Shown one piece after another: positions 12,099 through 22,948 of a DNA stretch of 64,000 bases. The DNA is from Callorhinus ursinus (taxonomy: Eukaryota; Chordata; Mammalia; Carnivora; Otariidae), in the NCBI RefSeq assembly GCF_003265705.1, contig NW_020312788.1:372001-436000 (forward strand), written 5' to 3'. Both the position numbers and the translations under genes were made by a program. Each line of letters starts with the position of its first letter. The first letter of the stretch is position 1. Under the pieces are notes generated by a model. It saw only the letters and a program-made list of their open reading frames with translations. It did no database searches and was not told the DNA's origin.

Positions 12099-12485
12099 AT
12101 GCAGAGGTTACCCCGCCGCCTCAGCCGCCACCCACCGCCCGCCGCCGCCGCCGCCACCCAAGCGACGCCGGGGGCCGACGCACTGCAGAGGTGCCGGCAG
12201 GTTCCGCTCGCGGAAGTGTCCTCGGCCGGCGCAGCCCGCGCTCCGCCTGCACTCCAGCGGGCGCCCCCTCGACGCCTCCGCCGCCGCGCTTCTTCCCTCC
12301 GCCTCTTCCCCGGCGCGCCCGCCTGCTCCCTCGCTTCTCCCCCTTTTCCTCCTCCCCGTCCCCTCTCCTCCCCTCACCTCTTCCCTCCCCACCTCCCCCC
12401 CTTCTTGGTTTCCTCCCCCATCCCCTTGACTCTCCCCTCCCTGCCCTCGCTCCCTCGCTCGCCCTCAGCGCGGCCCCCGCCATGA
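12099..12485 (+). other. Candidate long upstream ORF (uORF1), TLK1 leader
   Basis: The frame opens at an ATG in weak context (C at -3, C at +4), runs 128 codons through the GC-rich leader, and stops with TGA at 12483-12485. That stop overlaps the ATG of the next frame as ATGA at 12482-12485. The peptide is Arg/Pro/Ala-rich low-complexity sequence, so I do not claim a functional protein. It would be in the mRNA only if transcription starts upstream of 12099. Confidence 0.4.
12285..12465 (+). promoter_or_regulatory. Polypyrimidine tract in the TLK1 leader/core promoter
   Basis: The + strand is almost pure C and T for about 180 bases, broken by a few G-containing islands, directly before uORF2. 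Such tracts can sit at TCT-type or dispersed start sites, or can form triplex DNA. Which applies cannot be told from sequence alone. Confidence 0.5.
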
Positions 12486-12559
12486 CGGAGGCGGGTGCCG
12501 GTGCCGTTGCCGCCGCTGCCGTCGCAGGGGGGGAGTCGGGTTCCCAGAAAGTAGCTTGA
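12482..12559 (+). other. Candidate upstream ORF (uORF2) overlapping the TLK1 start
   Basis: This 25-codon frame starts in good context (GCC before the ATG, so G at -3, with A at +4). The peptide begins MTEAGAGAV and ends GGESGSQKVA. Its TGA at 12557-12559 shares a base with the TLK1 ATG at 12559, forming TGATG. It lies 77 nt upstream of the main start, so most plausible transcripts would include it. Inference: it should reduce or condition TLK1 translation through leaky scanning or reinitiation. Confidence 0.65.
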
Positions 12560-12697
12560 TGAGTGTCCAAAGTAGCAGTGGAAGTTTGGAGGGGCCGCCA
12601 TCTTGGTCCCAGCTCTCCACGTCTCCAACCCCGGGCTCGGCGGCGGCGGCCAGGTCCCTGCTGAATCACACGCCGCCATCCGGGAGGCCCAGGGAAG
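12559..12697 (+). CDS. TLK1: TLK1 coding exon 1 (residues 1-46 and first base of codon 47)
   Basis: Tousled-like kinase 1 is a nuclear Ser/Thr kinase active in S phase; it phosphorylates the histone chaperone ASF1 and supports chromatin assembly. The translation starts MSVQSSSGSLEGPPSWSQL and ends SGRPRE, which I recognise as the mammalian TLK1 N-terminus. This part is Ser/Pro/Ala-rich and probably disordered; the coiled coils and kinase domain are encoded beyond the window. The ATG at 12559 fits the known protein start. The donor GGTAAGC at 12697-12703 ends the exon in phase 1, and the split Gly codon is completed by GT at 60139. The start codon has T at -3, a weak context, and overlaps the stop of an upstream frame. 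Confidence 0.96.
12594..12606 (+). promoter_or_regulatory. YY1-type motif inside TLK1 exon 1
   Basis: GCCGCCATCTTGG is the reverse complement of the classical YY1 site core AAGATGGCGGC. It lies in codons for Gly-Pro-Pro-Ser-Trp. YY1 sites just downstream of the start are common in CpG-island promoters. A weaker CGCCGCCATCC lies at 12671-12681. Confidence 0.6.
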
Positions 12698-12960
12698 GTA
12701 AGCGCCGTCGCACCCGCGCCCGCTCGCGGGCCTCCTCTCCCGCGCCGCAGCCCCCGCGCCCCCCGGGTCTCTTCCCCCGACCCCAGGGTGGGGGATGGTG
12801 GCGAGGTGGACGCGAGGCCGCTCGGCTCCGGGGAGGTAGTGCGCTGGCTGTGGGTGGTGGTTCGCGGGTGGCGGCGGAGACGGACGAGGGGGTGCGCGCT
12901 GGAGGGGACGGGGCGAGGCGCGCAGACTCGTATGGGGTTCCTAAGAGCCAGTACTGCTAG

Positions 12961-15900
12961 GGTGAGAAGCCTCCCCCCGGACGCCAACCCCTTTCTGCTC
13001 CATTTGCTAGTACACTCAGTACTCTTAACCTCCTGGCCTCCGGTCTCTGGTGGGTTTTCCCTCCCTTTCAAGCATTCATCCTTGAGCCCCCTCCCCTTCC
13101 CTCGCGCACTCCTCCCATAGAGGCGGTCCCGGCTCTGCGAGCTTTGCAGCCCGGGACCTGAAGGATGCCCTCGCTAGCAGGGTCCCTGCCCTTTGGGGAG
13201 AGTCGCTTAAATTATCAAAGCCGACTTTGATCCCCTGCCTGGCCCCTTAGAGCAATTTAAACGACAGACTGACTCGTGGGCAGGCTTTTAAAACCACCCC
13301 CTCCAGATGGCTGCAACTTTCTCTCCTTCGCCATCACCTCCTGCGTGTTTGTGCGTTATCGCTCTTCTGCAAGTAGGCTACTGTTCTCTGACAGGGTCGT
13401 GGGTTTTGTGGGAAATATCGGCGTAAAGGTTAATGGAAACACGCACCAGATCGGTTACAATTGTTTTCTAAGTTTTCTGGTTTCTTGCATGCAAGTGTGC
13501 TGCCACCAGATGTAGCAGTTACACAGCTAGTAAGATACAGGAGTGCTTTTTGACTAAAATTTCAACTTGCTGTATTTAACTTTAAGTATACGACATAAAA
13601 TGAAATTTGGGAGAACGCTCATTTATGAAGGAAGAATAAATGTGCATGGAATCGCATTTAATGCTCTTTTGTCTGGGGAAACGTTTAGCGGTATTCATCA
13701 GCAATTGGTAAATGGGTTGTTCACTCCCAGTTGTGTCACACAAGGAGACTGTAGCCACATTTTCAGAAAATGTCTGGAAGTCCAAGAGTCTGGTGAATCC
13801 TTCAAAGACACCAGGAGCTATGATTTATGTAGGAAATGGTGGGGTTAATTTATTTTGAAAATATCTGTCAATATTTACTACCCAGCCTTGACAATTGTTA
13901 ATCAAGTGTTTTGTGCCCTGAATCTAGTGGTTCAGGCATAGCATTCTTTGTCATTTTGTTCCTGTGAGCATGTGTGAAAGTGACAATAGGCTCAAAGATT
14001 GGCATGAATTTGCTCCAGAAAATTCATGGAAAGGTTTGATTTATGGCATCCATTAAACATGCTGAACACACTGACAGACATTTTCCCTCTTTTCCATCTC
14101 ACCCCCAACACTGAGTTCTGATTATTAGAAGACAAAAGTTTATTTATTGACTAATTCAGATTTAGTGCATCTGGAGATTTTTCTTTTTGCACTTGAAAAT
14201 TTGTAAATGAATGTTTCAAAATGTGTTTTGTACATAGAGCAGTTGATGCTTTTAGCATGCTTCTATTTTTGTAGTTTCATTAAGATGCTTAATGATTAAT
14301 GCTAAATGCTTAATGTTATCAGTGATAGTGTAATGAGTGATGGTAAGTGATGGTCTTGGGAAAGCCTGTCTTTTTTAAAGGCTTTACCCTTTTTCCATTC
14401 TTTCATTTCTCAGATATTTATTGAGCCATTTCTGTGAGCCAGGGACTGTACTAGATACTGGGGACATAGTGTTGAATTGTTCATCTGTAACATCAGTTAT
14501 CAGTGTTAGTAATTTGGGGGCTGCAAAATCTAGATTGTGAGTTTCTGAGGTTACTTTAACTGTAGTTAAAAAAAACTTCTGTACTATTCTGCACTTTTCC
14601 TGATGTTTGAAAATTTTGAGGGGTTGGAATAATTTAGCTTGAATTTCCAAATAAACAATTCTTTCTAGAAGTTTGGATTACCGTAGGCTTTTATGTAAAG
14701 TAAATTGGTGAATCTTTTGTTAATGAAATAAGACATGCTTTTGTGATCGTTATATTTCACCAAATACCTCTATGGCCACAGTGGTATATTTCTTTTTGAC
14801 CGACCAGTATGTAAGTTAAAACTGTGTTAATCTTCTCTAGGGATATATATATTTATCTTGAAGATATAGTCTCAGATATCATTAATGCTAACAGGAATTG
14901 CATATATGAAACCCTAGACATAATGATGGGGACATTTTCTATTGAGTGAGATCCTAGTTTTCATTTTAACAAGTGTTTAGCATCTCTTGCAGGTATCCAC
15001 ATTAGTATATTATATAAATTGATGTAAGTTGAGAGAGCTTTGGACTTACGGTGATTGTTAGTAAGAATAGTTAATATTAGTGGAACTTGAATATATGTAT
15101 CAAGGTGAGAACAAACTGTTTCTGAAAAATTGAAGCAATTTAATGTAATATATGATAGAAAAATTTAAACTTAAAAGATACATATGTGTGTACATGTATT
15201 TTAAAGTTATGTGATTAACTGCTTTTAAGCAAACTTAACTTTGAAAATGGGCTGTTTTTGAAGATGTATCATAAATATCTGTAAAAATTGGTTATTTTGA
15301 AGTTTTGATATATTTGAAACCAAAAATCTAATATTATAATCTATTTTCAGTACTGCGTATTTTGACTTTCTTCCTTTCTCACCCTGATCTCATTCTCATC
15401 TTAATGTTGATTACAAATTGATTACAAATAAAATACACTTTTAAATATTAAAAGATCTAGGAATTTGTTGGAATTTAGGAATTTGTATGATATAGTATAG
15501 ACAGCTTCTTTTCCTGAATCCCAAAGCTTTTCTTTTATCAATCTTGAAGTTCCCTGAGAGGTGCTCAGCAGTGTAGCTCTAGATTTCATGTTGGATCTCT
15601 TAAACGTGTGATTTCTGTCCCATTTTATCTTCTAATAATCCTGTGATTAAGGAAATGGGAAGTTAAGAAATTAAGTAAATTTTCAAATAGAAGTCAGTGT
15701 TGTTCTGAGACCTAGGAACCCAGTGTCATATTGGCTAGATGAGCAGATGGGGTTTTTTTGTCCTGGCAGTACATGGTTACTTTTAAATTAGTTATTGCTA
15801 AGAATCATATGATTATACAGAAGGCTTGCATTTTTTTTCTGTTCTATTTTACCAGATATGAATAATTTAATAATTTTATGTAAATAGTGAAAGTAGTTTG

Positions 15901-16234
15901 GTTAAAAAGATAATGTCACAGTGTAATTAAACTGTTGCTCTGTTTTCATGTTTACAGACTGCGTCCTTTAGAAGAATTAAAGTATTTGACTCTGGATGAT
16001 TGAGTAATACCTACCTGTAGGGAGTTGTTAAAAGTAAAGGTATACCAAATGGCCTTTTAGTTTCTTGAAGTCACTAGCTGGAGGAGGACAGGGTTTTATG
16101 TTTAAGGATTTTAGCTTATGAATAGATCCATGGTAGATGCTTCCTTTATAGAGGCACATTTATGTGTTAGCGGAGAGAGAAAAGGAAAGAATCCCAGAAT
16201 TTAGTGAGCTGTCTGGGAATCTGTCTTTGGGAAA
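12961..16234. other. SINE-free first part of TLK1 intron 1
   Basis: No SINE or L1 is recognised here; an L2-like trace (TATTTATTGAGCCATTTCTG) occurs at about 14410-14480. Open frames such as 13567-13848 show no known family. It may hold promoter-proximal control DNA. Confidence 0.55.
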
Positions 16235-16745
16235 CAGGTTTTTTGGTCTCAGGAACCCTTTACTCTCTTAAAAGTTACTGAGGACTCGATAGAGATTTTG
16301 TTTATGTGGGTTATGTCTATTGATACTATTTTAGAAATAATTTCAAAGATACTAACTTATCTAAAAATAATAAACTGATTACTTGTTAACAAATTTTTAA
16401 ATGAATGATAATTCTAAAACAAAAACTTTAGTGAGACTAGTAGCATTGTTTTACATTTTTGCATCACTTTAATTTCTGGCCTATTAGAGATGGCTAGAGT
16501 TTGCTTCTGCTTTCCGTCTGTTGTGATTTATTTTGATTGAGATATTGTGAAGAGAATCCAGCTTCACATAGGTATGTAGTTAGAAAACTTGATGTATTTC
16601 AATCGTCCTTTTAGAAATTGTATGTATTCTTTGATATTACACCAAAATTTGACAAGTGGCAGATCTTTTTTTAAAATGTTACTTGCAATATATGAGTATA
16701 TTGTATTTCAGAATTGTCTCCAAGACCCACAAGAAATCTGTGAAC
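16235..16745. repeat. Old mammalian DNA-transposon-like repeat
   Basis: TCTCAGGAACCCTTTACTCTC, AGATTTTGTTTATGTGGGTT and GTAGCATTGTTTTACATTTT match a familiar interspersed element of hAT type. The family name is not fixed here. Confidence 0.5.
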
Positions 16746-17046
16746 CATATAATTATAGCCTAAGATGAGACCACTGAAAGGGTGGAAAGTGTGATAGCTG
16801 TCTTCAGGTGTTTCAGAAACATAAATAGTAGATCCATTCTGCTGTTTTAGAATGTAGACCAGCAGGTGAAAGTTAGAAAGGCATAGATGGAATTCAGTAT
16901 AATTTGTTGACCAGGATGTAAGAAGTGTAGAGCAGCTAGTGGAAAAAAACTGCTCTTAAAGTATTTAGTGATTCCAGAAACCAGTATTGCAATATATGTT
17001 ACCTAACAAAATTTAATTTAAATTAAAAAAACATATATAGTGATAA

Positions 17047-17241
17047 TTTTTTTTAAGATTTTATTTATTCATTTGAGACACAGATACAGAGAGAGAGAGA
17101 GCATGAGCAGGGAGAGAGGCAGAGGGAGAAGCAGGCTCCCCGCTGAGCCAGGAGCCCGATGTGGGGCTTGATCCCAGGATGCTGGGATCATGACCTGAGC
17201 CGAAGGCAGACACTCAACCTTCCGAGCCACCCAGGCTCCCC
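17047..17241 (-). mobile_element. SINEC
   Basis: Duplication TATAGTGATAA at 17036-17046 and 17242-17252. First SINE after TLK1 exon 1. Confidence 0.93.
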
Positions 17242-17276
17242 TATAGTGATAAGAATTTAAAGCAGTCTACAGGGAC

Positions 17277-17471
17277 TTTTTTTTTTTTAAGATTTTATTT
17301 ATTTGACAGAGAGAGACAACAGCGAGAGAGGGAACACAAGCAGGGGGAGTGGGAGAGGGAAAAGCAGGCTTCCTGCTGAGCAGGGAGCCCGATGTGGGGC
17401 TTGATCCCAGGACCCTGGGATCATGACCTGAGCCGAAGGCAGACGCTTAATGACTGAGCCACCCAAGCGCC
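17277..17471 (-). mobile_element. SINEC
   Basis: Duplication CTACAGGGAC at 17267-17276 and 17472-17481. Confidence 0.93.
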
Positions 17472-18424
17472 CTACAGGGACATTTTTGGGTGGGGCAGAG
17501 ATTGATACTTATTTTGGATGTTATTGGATTAAGTGACTTCAGGTCCCATCCAATTTAAAATGTAAACATTCTTTGGGTTTTTTGAAAATAGCTAAATACT
17601 GTAGTTAAATTATATATATATGTATGAATGATTTTGAATATTCTCTTTAGTCACTAGTATGAAACTACTGTTGACTTTATTTTGTGTTTTTATTGTGCTT
17701 TTCCTCTTAGTATTTTCTGGAATCAACACTATCAGTCTTCCTGAAATCTTGCTAAATTCCCTGTGAAATAAAATAAGCTTTGAAGGCATTTTAGGGAATC
17801 AGATGCTGCTTGTGATACAGTTTAGTAGAGTTTGTAATATATTTGGGCACAGAATTTTAGAATACTGTGGGGGCTGATTTTCAGTTTTGAAAGAGTTTCA
17901 CCATGTATAATCTTTTATTTGTGATTGTTTATGCGATTTCAGAAGGACTATGCTTAATTTGTTCTAATGGTTTTAGAGAGTCTGAAAAAGAATACATGAA
18001 GGGAAAGTGTCTAAATTGATTACTTTTGAATTAAAAAATGCATATTAGATATAACTAGTACATAAACTAATATGAAGAATTTTAATTCTCATCTTATTCA
18101 GAGAATTATGTATGTAATATTTATCTTTACCTAGAACAATTCATATTTTAATTTTATAAGGAACATAATCTATTCTGTGAGTTGGGATTGAAAGGTTAGA
18201 TTTTAGGGAAGTTAAGCATAAATTCCCATAACTTTGTTGAGGTCAACTTAAGTATAGTGACACACAGCTCGAGACTTCATGTACTTGTTGCATTTGGATT
18301 TAGAGCTCATTTTCTATAGAAGAGCCATAGGAATAAGTCATTTGTTACATAAAATTCTTCATGCTTGTTAATAATTTCCAAAAATCTTAGAATAATTTAG
18401 AAGAATAGTATTATGAAGTAGGAG

Positions 18425-18560
18425 AAGCAGTATGGTACAGATGAGAAAGTGCGTTGATCATAGTTGGAATCCAAGTGTAGTCCCTGCTTTGCCATTAACT
18501 AGCTGTGTAACCTTGGGCAAGTTGCTTATCTCTCTGCTTCAGTTTCATAAAATGAGAATT
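18425..18560 (+). repeat. MIR element
   Basis: GCTGTGTAACCTTGGGCAAG and the following TTCAGTTTCATAAAATGAGA are the MIR core and 3' part in sense orientation. A short reverse MIR-like piece (TTTTACAGTTGAGGAAACTT) follows at about 18575-18640. Confidence 0.8.
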
Positions 18561-19189
18561 GTAAGTGCTGAAAGGGACTGTGGAAGCAATTGAGTCCAAA
18601 CCTCTCATTTTACAGTTGAGGAAACTTAGGTATGATTGCCCAGGCTTTTACTCTGAGAGACTTGGGACCAAAATTCAGTTTTCTGACTCTCTACTTAGTG
18701 CTTTTTTCTTTATATACTTTGTGGCTTCTTTTATCTATAAAATGAGGGGTTTTGAATTCAGGGCTCTCAAGGGTCTTTACCAGCTCCAAAATATTATTTT
18801 TTTGACATTAGATCTAGTATAACTTACTGGAGGAAAATCTGGGAGCTTTTATTTACTGGTGAAAGAAATGTTTCCTGAAGAAGCAATATGACCTTTTCAA
18901 GGTTATGTTTGGGTTTATTAAGAGAAGATAGGCTTCATTATTATGAAAAAAATTTTCAAATTTATGAGCGTGGTAAGTAGTGTGCTGAGTGATCTTGGTT
19001 TTTTTTTTTTAATGATCTACATTCTAAAACATTGTTATGAAGATATTAAAAACTATGTTAATTACAGAAATGACAGTGTGGTACTCTGAAATGAAGTAAC
19101 TAGGTTTCTGGAGTGTTTGCCCCCTCTGAGTTAGGTGCTCTGTTTCTTAGTGTTTTACAGGATTGTCATGATTTCATAGCATGTCCATC

Positions 19190-19350
19190 ATGCTGTCTTT
19201 TATTATAGTTTTATTTATGTTGCCTACTAATGGAAAAGTCTTGAATTCAGAGACTGTGTTTTCATTTCTGTATTCTCGGTGCATACTAGGATGTCCTCTG
19301 TAGAGTTAGCACCCAACACAAAGTTTTATTGAAGGACTGTTAAGTTTGCT
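19190..19350 (+). mobile_element. L2 3'-end fragment
   Basis: TTGAATTCAGAGACTGTGTT and CAACACAAAGTTTTATTGAA fit the L2 tail in sense. Confidence 0.5.
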
Positions 19351-19479
19351 TAAAAACAGTGATTATATAGATTAACGTGCACATAATTTCAGACCCCAGA
19401 AAATTCTTATATTAGTAATTCTTAGGCAAGTTATATTTTAGAGAGTGATATGGATAGCAGCAACAATAATAGCTATAAT

Positions 19480-19650
19480 TTATTGTTTGCATATATATAT
19501 TCATTTAATTCTTATAACTCTGTGAGGTCTATACAATTTTTATTCTCATTTTACAGTTGAGGAAACTGAAGCACAGAGAAGTGAAGAAACTTGCCCATGA
19601 TGCAGTAGTCAGTGTTAGGGCTGAGATTTGAATAAAGTCTGCATTTTAAC
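19480..19650 (-). repeat. MIR element
   Basis: CATTTTACAGTTGAGGAAAC, AAACTTGCCCATGATGCAGT and GGCTGAGATTTGAATAAAGT are reverse MIR. Confidence 0.8.
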
Positions 19651-20569
19651 CACAAGGATATATTGCCTGAGATAGAGAAATTTGGTCTTGTTTAATTTCT
19701 AAGTTATTTTTCCTTCATAAATTTTAATTTACCAATCAGTTTTTTAGGCTCGTTCAGTTTATCTGTAAACTTTTGTTAATTTTTTTTGCATGAGTTTTAT
19801 ACGTATATGAAGATAAGATTAAAAAACAATACACATAATAAGCCCAAAATCAAACAACCCAATTTAGAAAGCTGTACCAGCTGTGCAAATCTTACATTTC
19901 ATTTTTTCAGATTGTTTAATTCTTTCATGGGAAATGTTAGAGGTACACTAATGAAAAACCTTATTTTTATCTTTAATAATCTAAATTGGAATGCCATTTA
20001 TCTTCCTCTTTTGGCCTCCTAAGCCCACCATGGCCATAACAAATAAACATTAGAATTTGAACAAAGAATTTTCCACTGTCAGTACAGGAGTTACTACTTA
20101 CTGTGGAGGCTTTAAACCTTGTGCATAAGGCTCTGAACAAAATTGAGGTGCTTTAGTGGCAGATCTTTGTTATTAGTATTCAACATGGGCAGGGAAAAGA
20201 GGCTTGAAGCTCAATATGGCACATCTATAAGAAGAATTTTTTAAAGCACTTAGTTTTAATTACTTTATTGCATACAAAACAAATCTCTTGGTAACATGTA
20301 TTATTTAGTAAATCTAATGAGAGACAGAATTTGAATAGGTTAATAGGAATTCAAAGCATGGTGTGGAAAGATACAAAGAGCTGATTCAGGGAGTAGGTTA
20401 TGAAACTTAAATCTTCTCATGTGGCTTCATTATTAGGTCTGAAATGTTGGGAATATCAAGAAGACAAGTTATGCCAATATTTAAGCAAAAATGCTTATAT
20501 TCTACAAAGATGTATTACAAAGCCAAATATGAGTGACTTTTGGGGATGACTTGTAATATTTGTTCTTCA

Positions 20570-20593
20570 TTATGAGTACATATGTACTCATAA
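20570..20593. repeat. Perfect 24-bp palindrome
   Basis: The half-site TTATGAGTACAT is followed by its exact reverse complement with no spacer. It lies in otherwise unclassified intron DNA. Confidence 0.9.
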
Positions 20594-21039
20594 ATGTGTG
20601 CCTTCCTTGGAAACTAATTTAGCTGGAGATAATGACAAACTTTTGTTAGATTTAAATTTTTAAGTGTTATTGTTAATAGTATCTGCTAATATTGTTAAGT
20701 GTGATACATTGTGTGATTTCATGATTCCACACTTGACACTAGGTATGTGTTTCCTATCTGATGATAAATATAGTGCCATTGGGGAAGGTCAGAGGGATTT
20801 GTTTGAAGCCAGTCAGATTCTTCCTGTCTCTAATGAGATCTGAGGCATGTTCCAATTTTTTTTTTCTTTTTGGTAAATAGCGTGTTTGCTTCTTTAAAAA
20901 TACAGTTTTTCCTTTCTCTGGGCACAAGTCTTTAAAAAATATTGTTGTAATTATATGGTTTAGTCAACTTTGTTACTTTTTTTTACTTATGTGTCTCATT
21001 TATTTATACATATACTTATTAATGGTAGGCCCTGTTCTA

Positions 21040-21235
21040 GGTACTTTGTAAATAGTAACTCGTTTACGTCTAACAATCATATTAAATAAGTACCGTTATA
21101 TCCCTATTTTACAGATGAGGAAATTGAGGCCCAGAGAGGTTAAGTAACTTACTGAAGAACACATAGAGAACATGTAGCAGAGCCAGGATTCAGACAGCTC
21201 CTAAGTACATGCTCTTAACAGTTACACTGTTTTGT
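21040..21235 (-). repeat. MIR element
   Basis: TTTTACAGATGAGGAAATTG, GCCCAGAGAGGTTAAGTAAC and CAGAGCCAGGATTCAGACAG are reverse MIR, well preserved. Confidence 0.85.
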
Positions 21236-21845
21236 CAATGGTATTCCATCGAATAGATGTACTGTAATTTACTCAGTTAAACATTCTTTAGGTAGGTTAT
21301 TAGTCATGGTTCTCTTGCTTACTGGTGATAAAAAGGAATTTATTGATTTACATAACTGGGAATTGTATGTGTGAAGGAGGATGGAATGGCTTTGAAAATA
21401 GTTTTGATCCAAGATCTCAAATAATGTCATTGAGCCTCTGTTTCCATTTCTGGGTTCTTCTAGCCCCTTCTTTTTGGAGCTTCCAGACACGCTTAGCTTT
21501 TAGCATAGCAACCACAAAGGAAAGACAACCTCTCTTTCCTGATGTCCACATGTCAGTTAGTTCTGGGTTGATGCTGATGTATTCTAATTGTCAGTTTCTT
21601 AACTAATCCCTGGGACCTGGGAGATGAAGTACTGAAAAGTCATTAGCCACTATGGTTGTGGTTAGGGTGAGTTGGGGAACCCACAGAAAGTCATGATTGA
21701 CAATCCTCTTAAGATCACACAGATTAGTTGAGTGGCAGTTTTCTAGAGAAAGGGATTATGGTGAACAAATACAACTATTATAAGTAGTTATTTAGGTTAT
21801 TTCTTTTTAATTTAAGTTTTATTTTTTGGCTATTATAGATAACAG

Positions 21846-22948
21846 TGTTCTCTTTTAGGATTTTGATGGACTCCTGTCTCACATTTAGGTCTTTCAACCA
21901 TTTTGAGTCTGTTTTTGTGTGTGGTGTAAGGAAGTGGTCCAGTTTCATTCTTCTGCATGTGGCTGTCCAATTTTCCCAACACCCTTTGTTGAAGAGACTG
22001 TCTTTTTTCCGTTGGACACTCTTTCCTGCTTTGTCAAAGATTAGTTGACCATAGAGTTGAGGGTCCATTTCTGGGCTCTCTGTTGTTCCCATTGATCTAT
22101 GTGTCTGTTTTTGTGCCAGTACCATACTGTCTTGATGATGACAGCTTTGTAATAGAGCTTGAAGTTTGGAATTGTGATGCCACCAGCTTTTCTTTTCTTT
22201 TTCAACATTCCTCTGGCTATTCGGGGTCTTTTCTGGTTCTGTACAAATTTTAGGATTATTTGTTCCATTTCTTTGAAAAAAGTGGATGGTATTTTGATAG
22301 GAATTGCATTAAATATGTAGATTGCTCTAGGTAGCATTGACATCTTCACAATATTCTTCCAAACCATGTGCATGGAACGTTTTTCTATTTCTTTGTGTCT
22401 TCCTCAGTTTCTTTCATGAGTATTTTATAGTTTTCTGAGTATAGATCCTTTGCCTCTTTGGTTAGATTTATTCCTAGGTATCTTACGGTTTTGGGTGCAA
22501 TTATAAATGGGATCAACTCCTTAATTTCTCTTTTTTCTGTCTTGTGTATAGGAATGCCAATGATTTCTGTGCATTGATTTTCTATCGTGCCACTTTACTG
22601 AATTCCTGCATGAGTTCTAGCAGTTTTGGGGTGGAGTCTTTAGGGTTTTCCACATAAAGTATCATATCATCTGCAAAGAGTGAGAGTTTGACGACTTCTT
22701 GCCGATTCGGATGCCTTTTATTTCTTTTTGTTGTCTGATTGCTGTGGCTAGGACTTCTAGTACTATGTTGAATAAGGGTGATGATAGTGGACATCCCTGC
22801 CGTGTTCCTGACCTTAGGGGGAAAGCTCTCAGTTTTTCCCCATTGAGAATGATATTCGCTGTGGGTTTTTCATAGATGGCTTTTATGATATTGAGGTATG
22901 TAACCCTCTATCCCTATACTCTGAAGAGTTTTGATCAAGAAAGAATAC
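21846..22948 (-). mobile_element. L1 ORF2 3' half (RT to C-terminal region), - strand part of split L1
   Basis: Read on the - strand this begins in the reverse transcriptase (TTGATCAAAACTCTTCAGAG, the LIKTLQS region) and passes the catalytic [14 protein letters not shown] at about 22660-22700. It continues through [20 protein letters not shown] and [12 protein letters not shown]. It ends after [16 protein letters not shown], well short of the ORF2 end, with no 3' UTR or clear A-tail. Several frameshifts are present. The sequence resembles the carnivore L1 lineage and is much younger than the other L1 pieces in the window. Confidence 0.88.

Larger units (their letters stand above)
11650..12960 (+). 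promoter_or_regulatory. TLK1: CpG-island promoter of TLK1
   Basis: This block is very GC-rich and dense in CpG, unlike the AT-rich flanks on both sides, and it ends just after TLK1 exon 1. I see no TATA box in it. Visible motifs include an ETS-type CGGAAGTG at 12211-12218, C-rich Sp1-like boxes near 11965, and YY1-type sites near 12594 and 12669. This is the architecture of a housekeeping promoter with dispersed starts. The transcription start cannot be fixed from sequence; it probably lies between about 12.05 and 12.48 kb. The many open frames here on both strands reflect base composition. Confidence 0.9.
17482..21039. other. Mostly unclassified intron DNA
   Basis: Apart from the MIR and L2 pieces and the 24-bp palindrome listed separately, I see AT-rich unique sequence with no exon. 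Confidence 0.5.

Noticed and set aside
11507..12157. 216-codon - strand frame and several + strand frames in the CpG island
   Set aside because: Same composition effect; overlapping frames on both strands show no domain or codon-usage signal.
12121..13071. 316-codon open frame on the - strand across the TLK1 promoter
   Set aside because: It lies in a CpG island where stops are rare in all frames. It is Arg/Gly-rich low-complexity sequence, crosses TLK1 exon 1 antisense, and matches no family I know.
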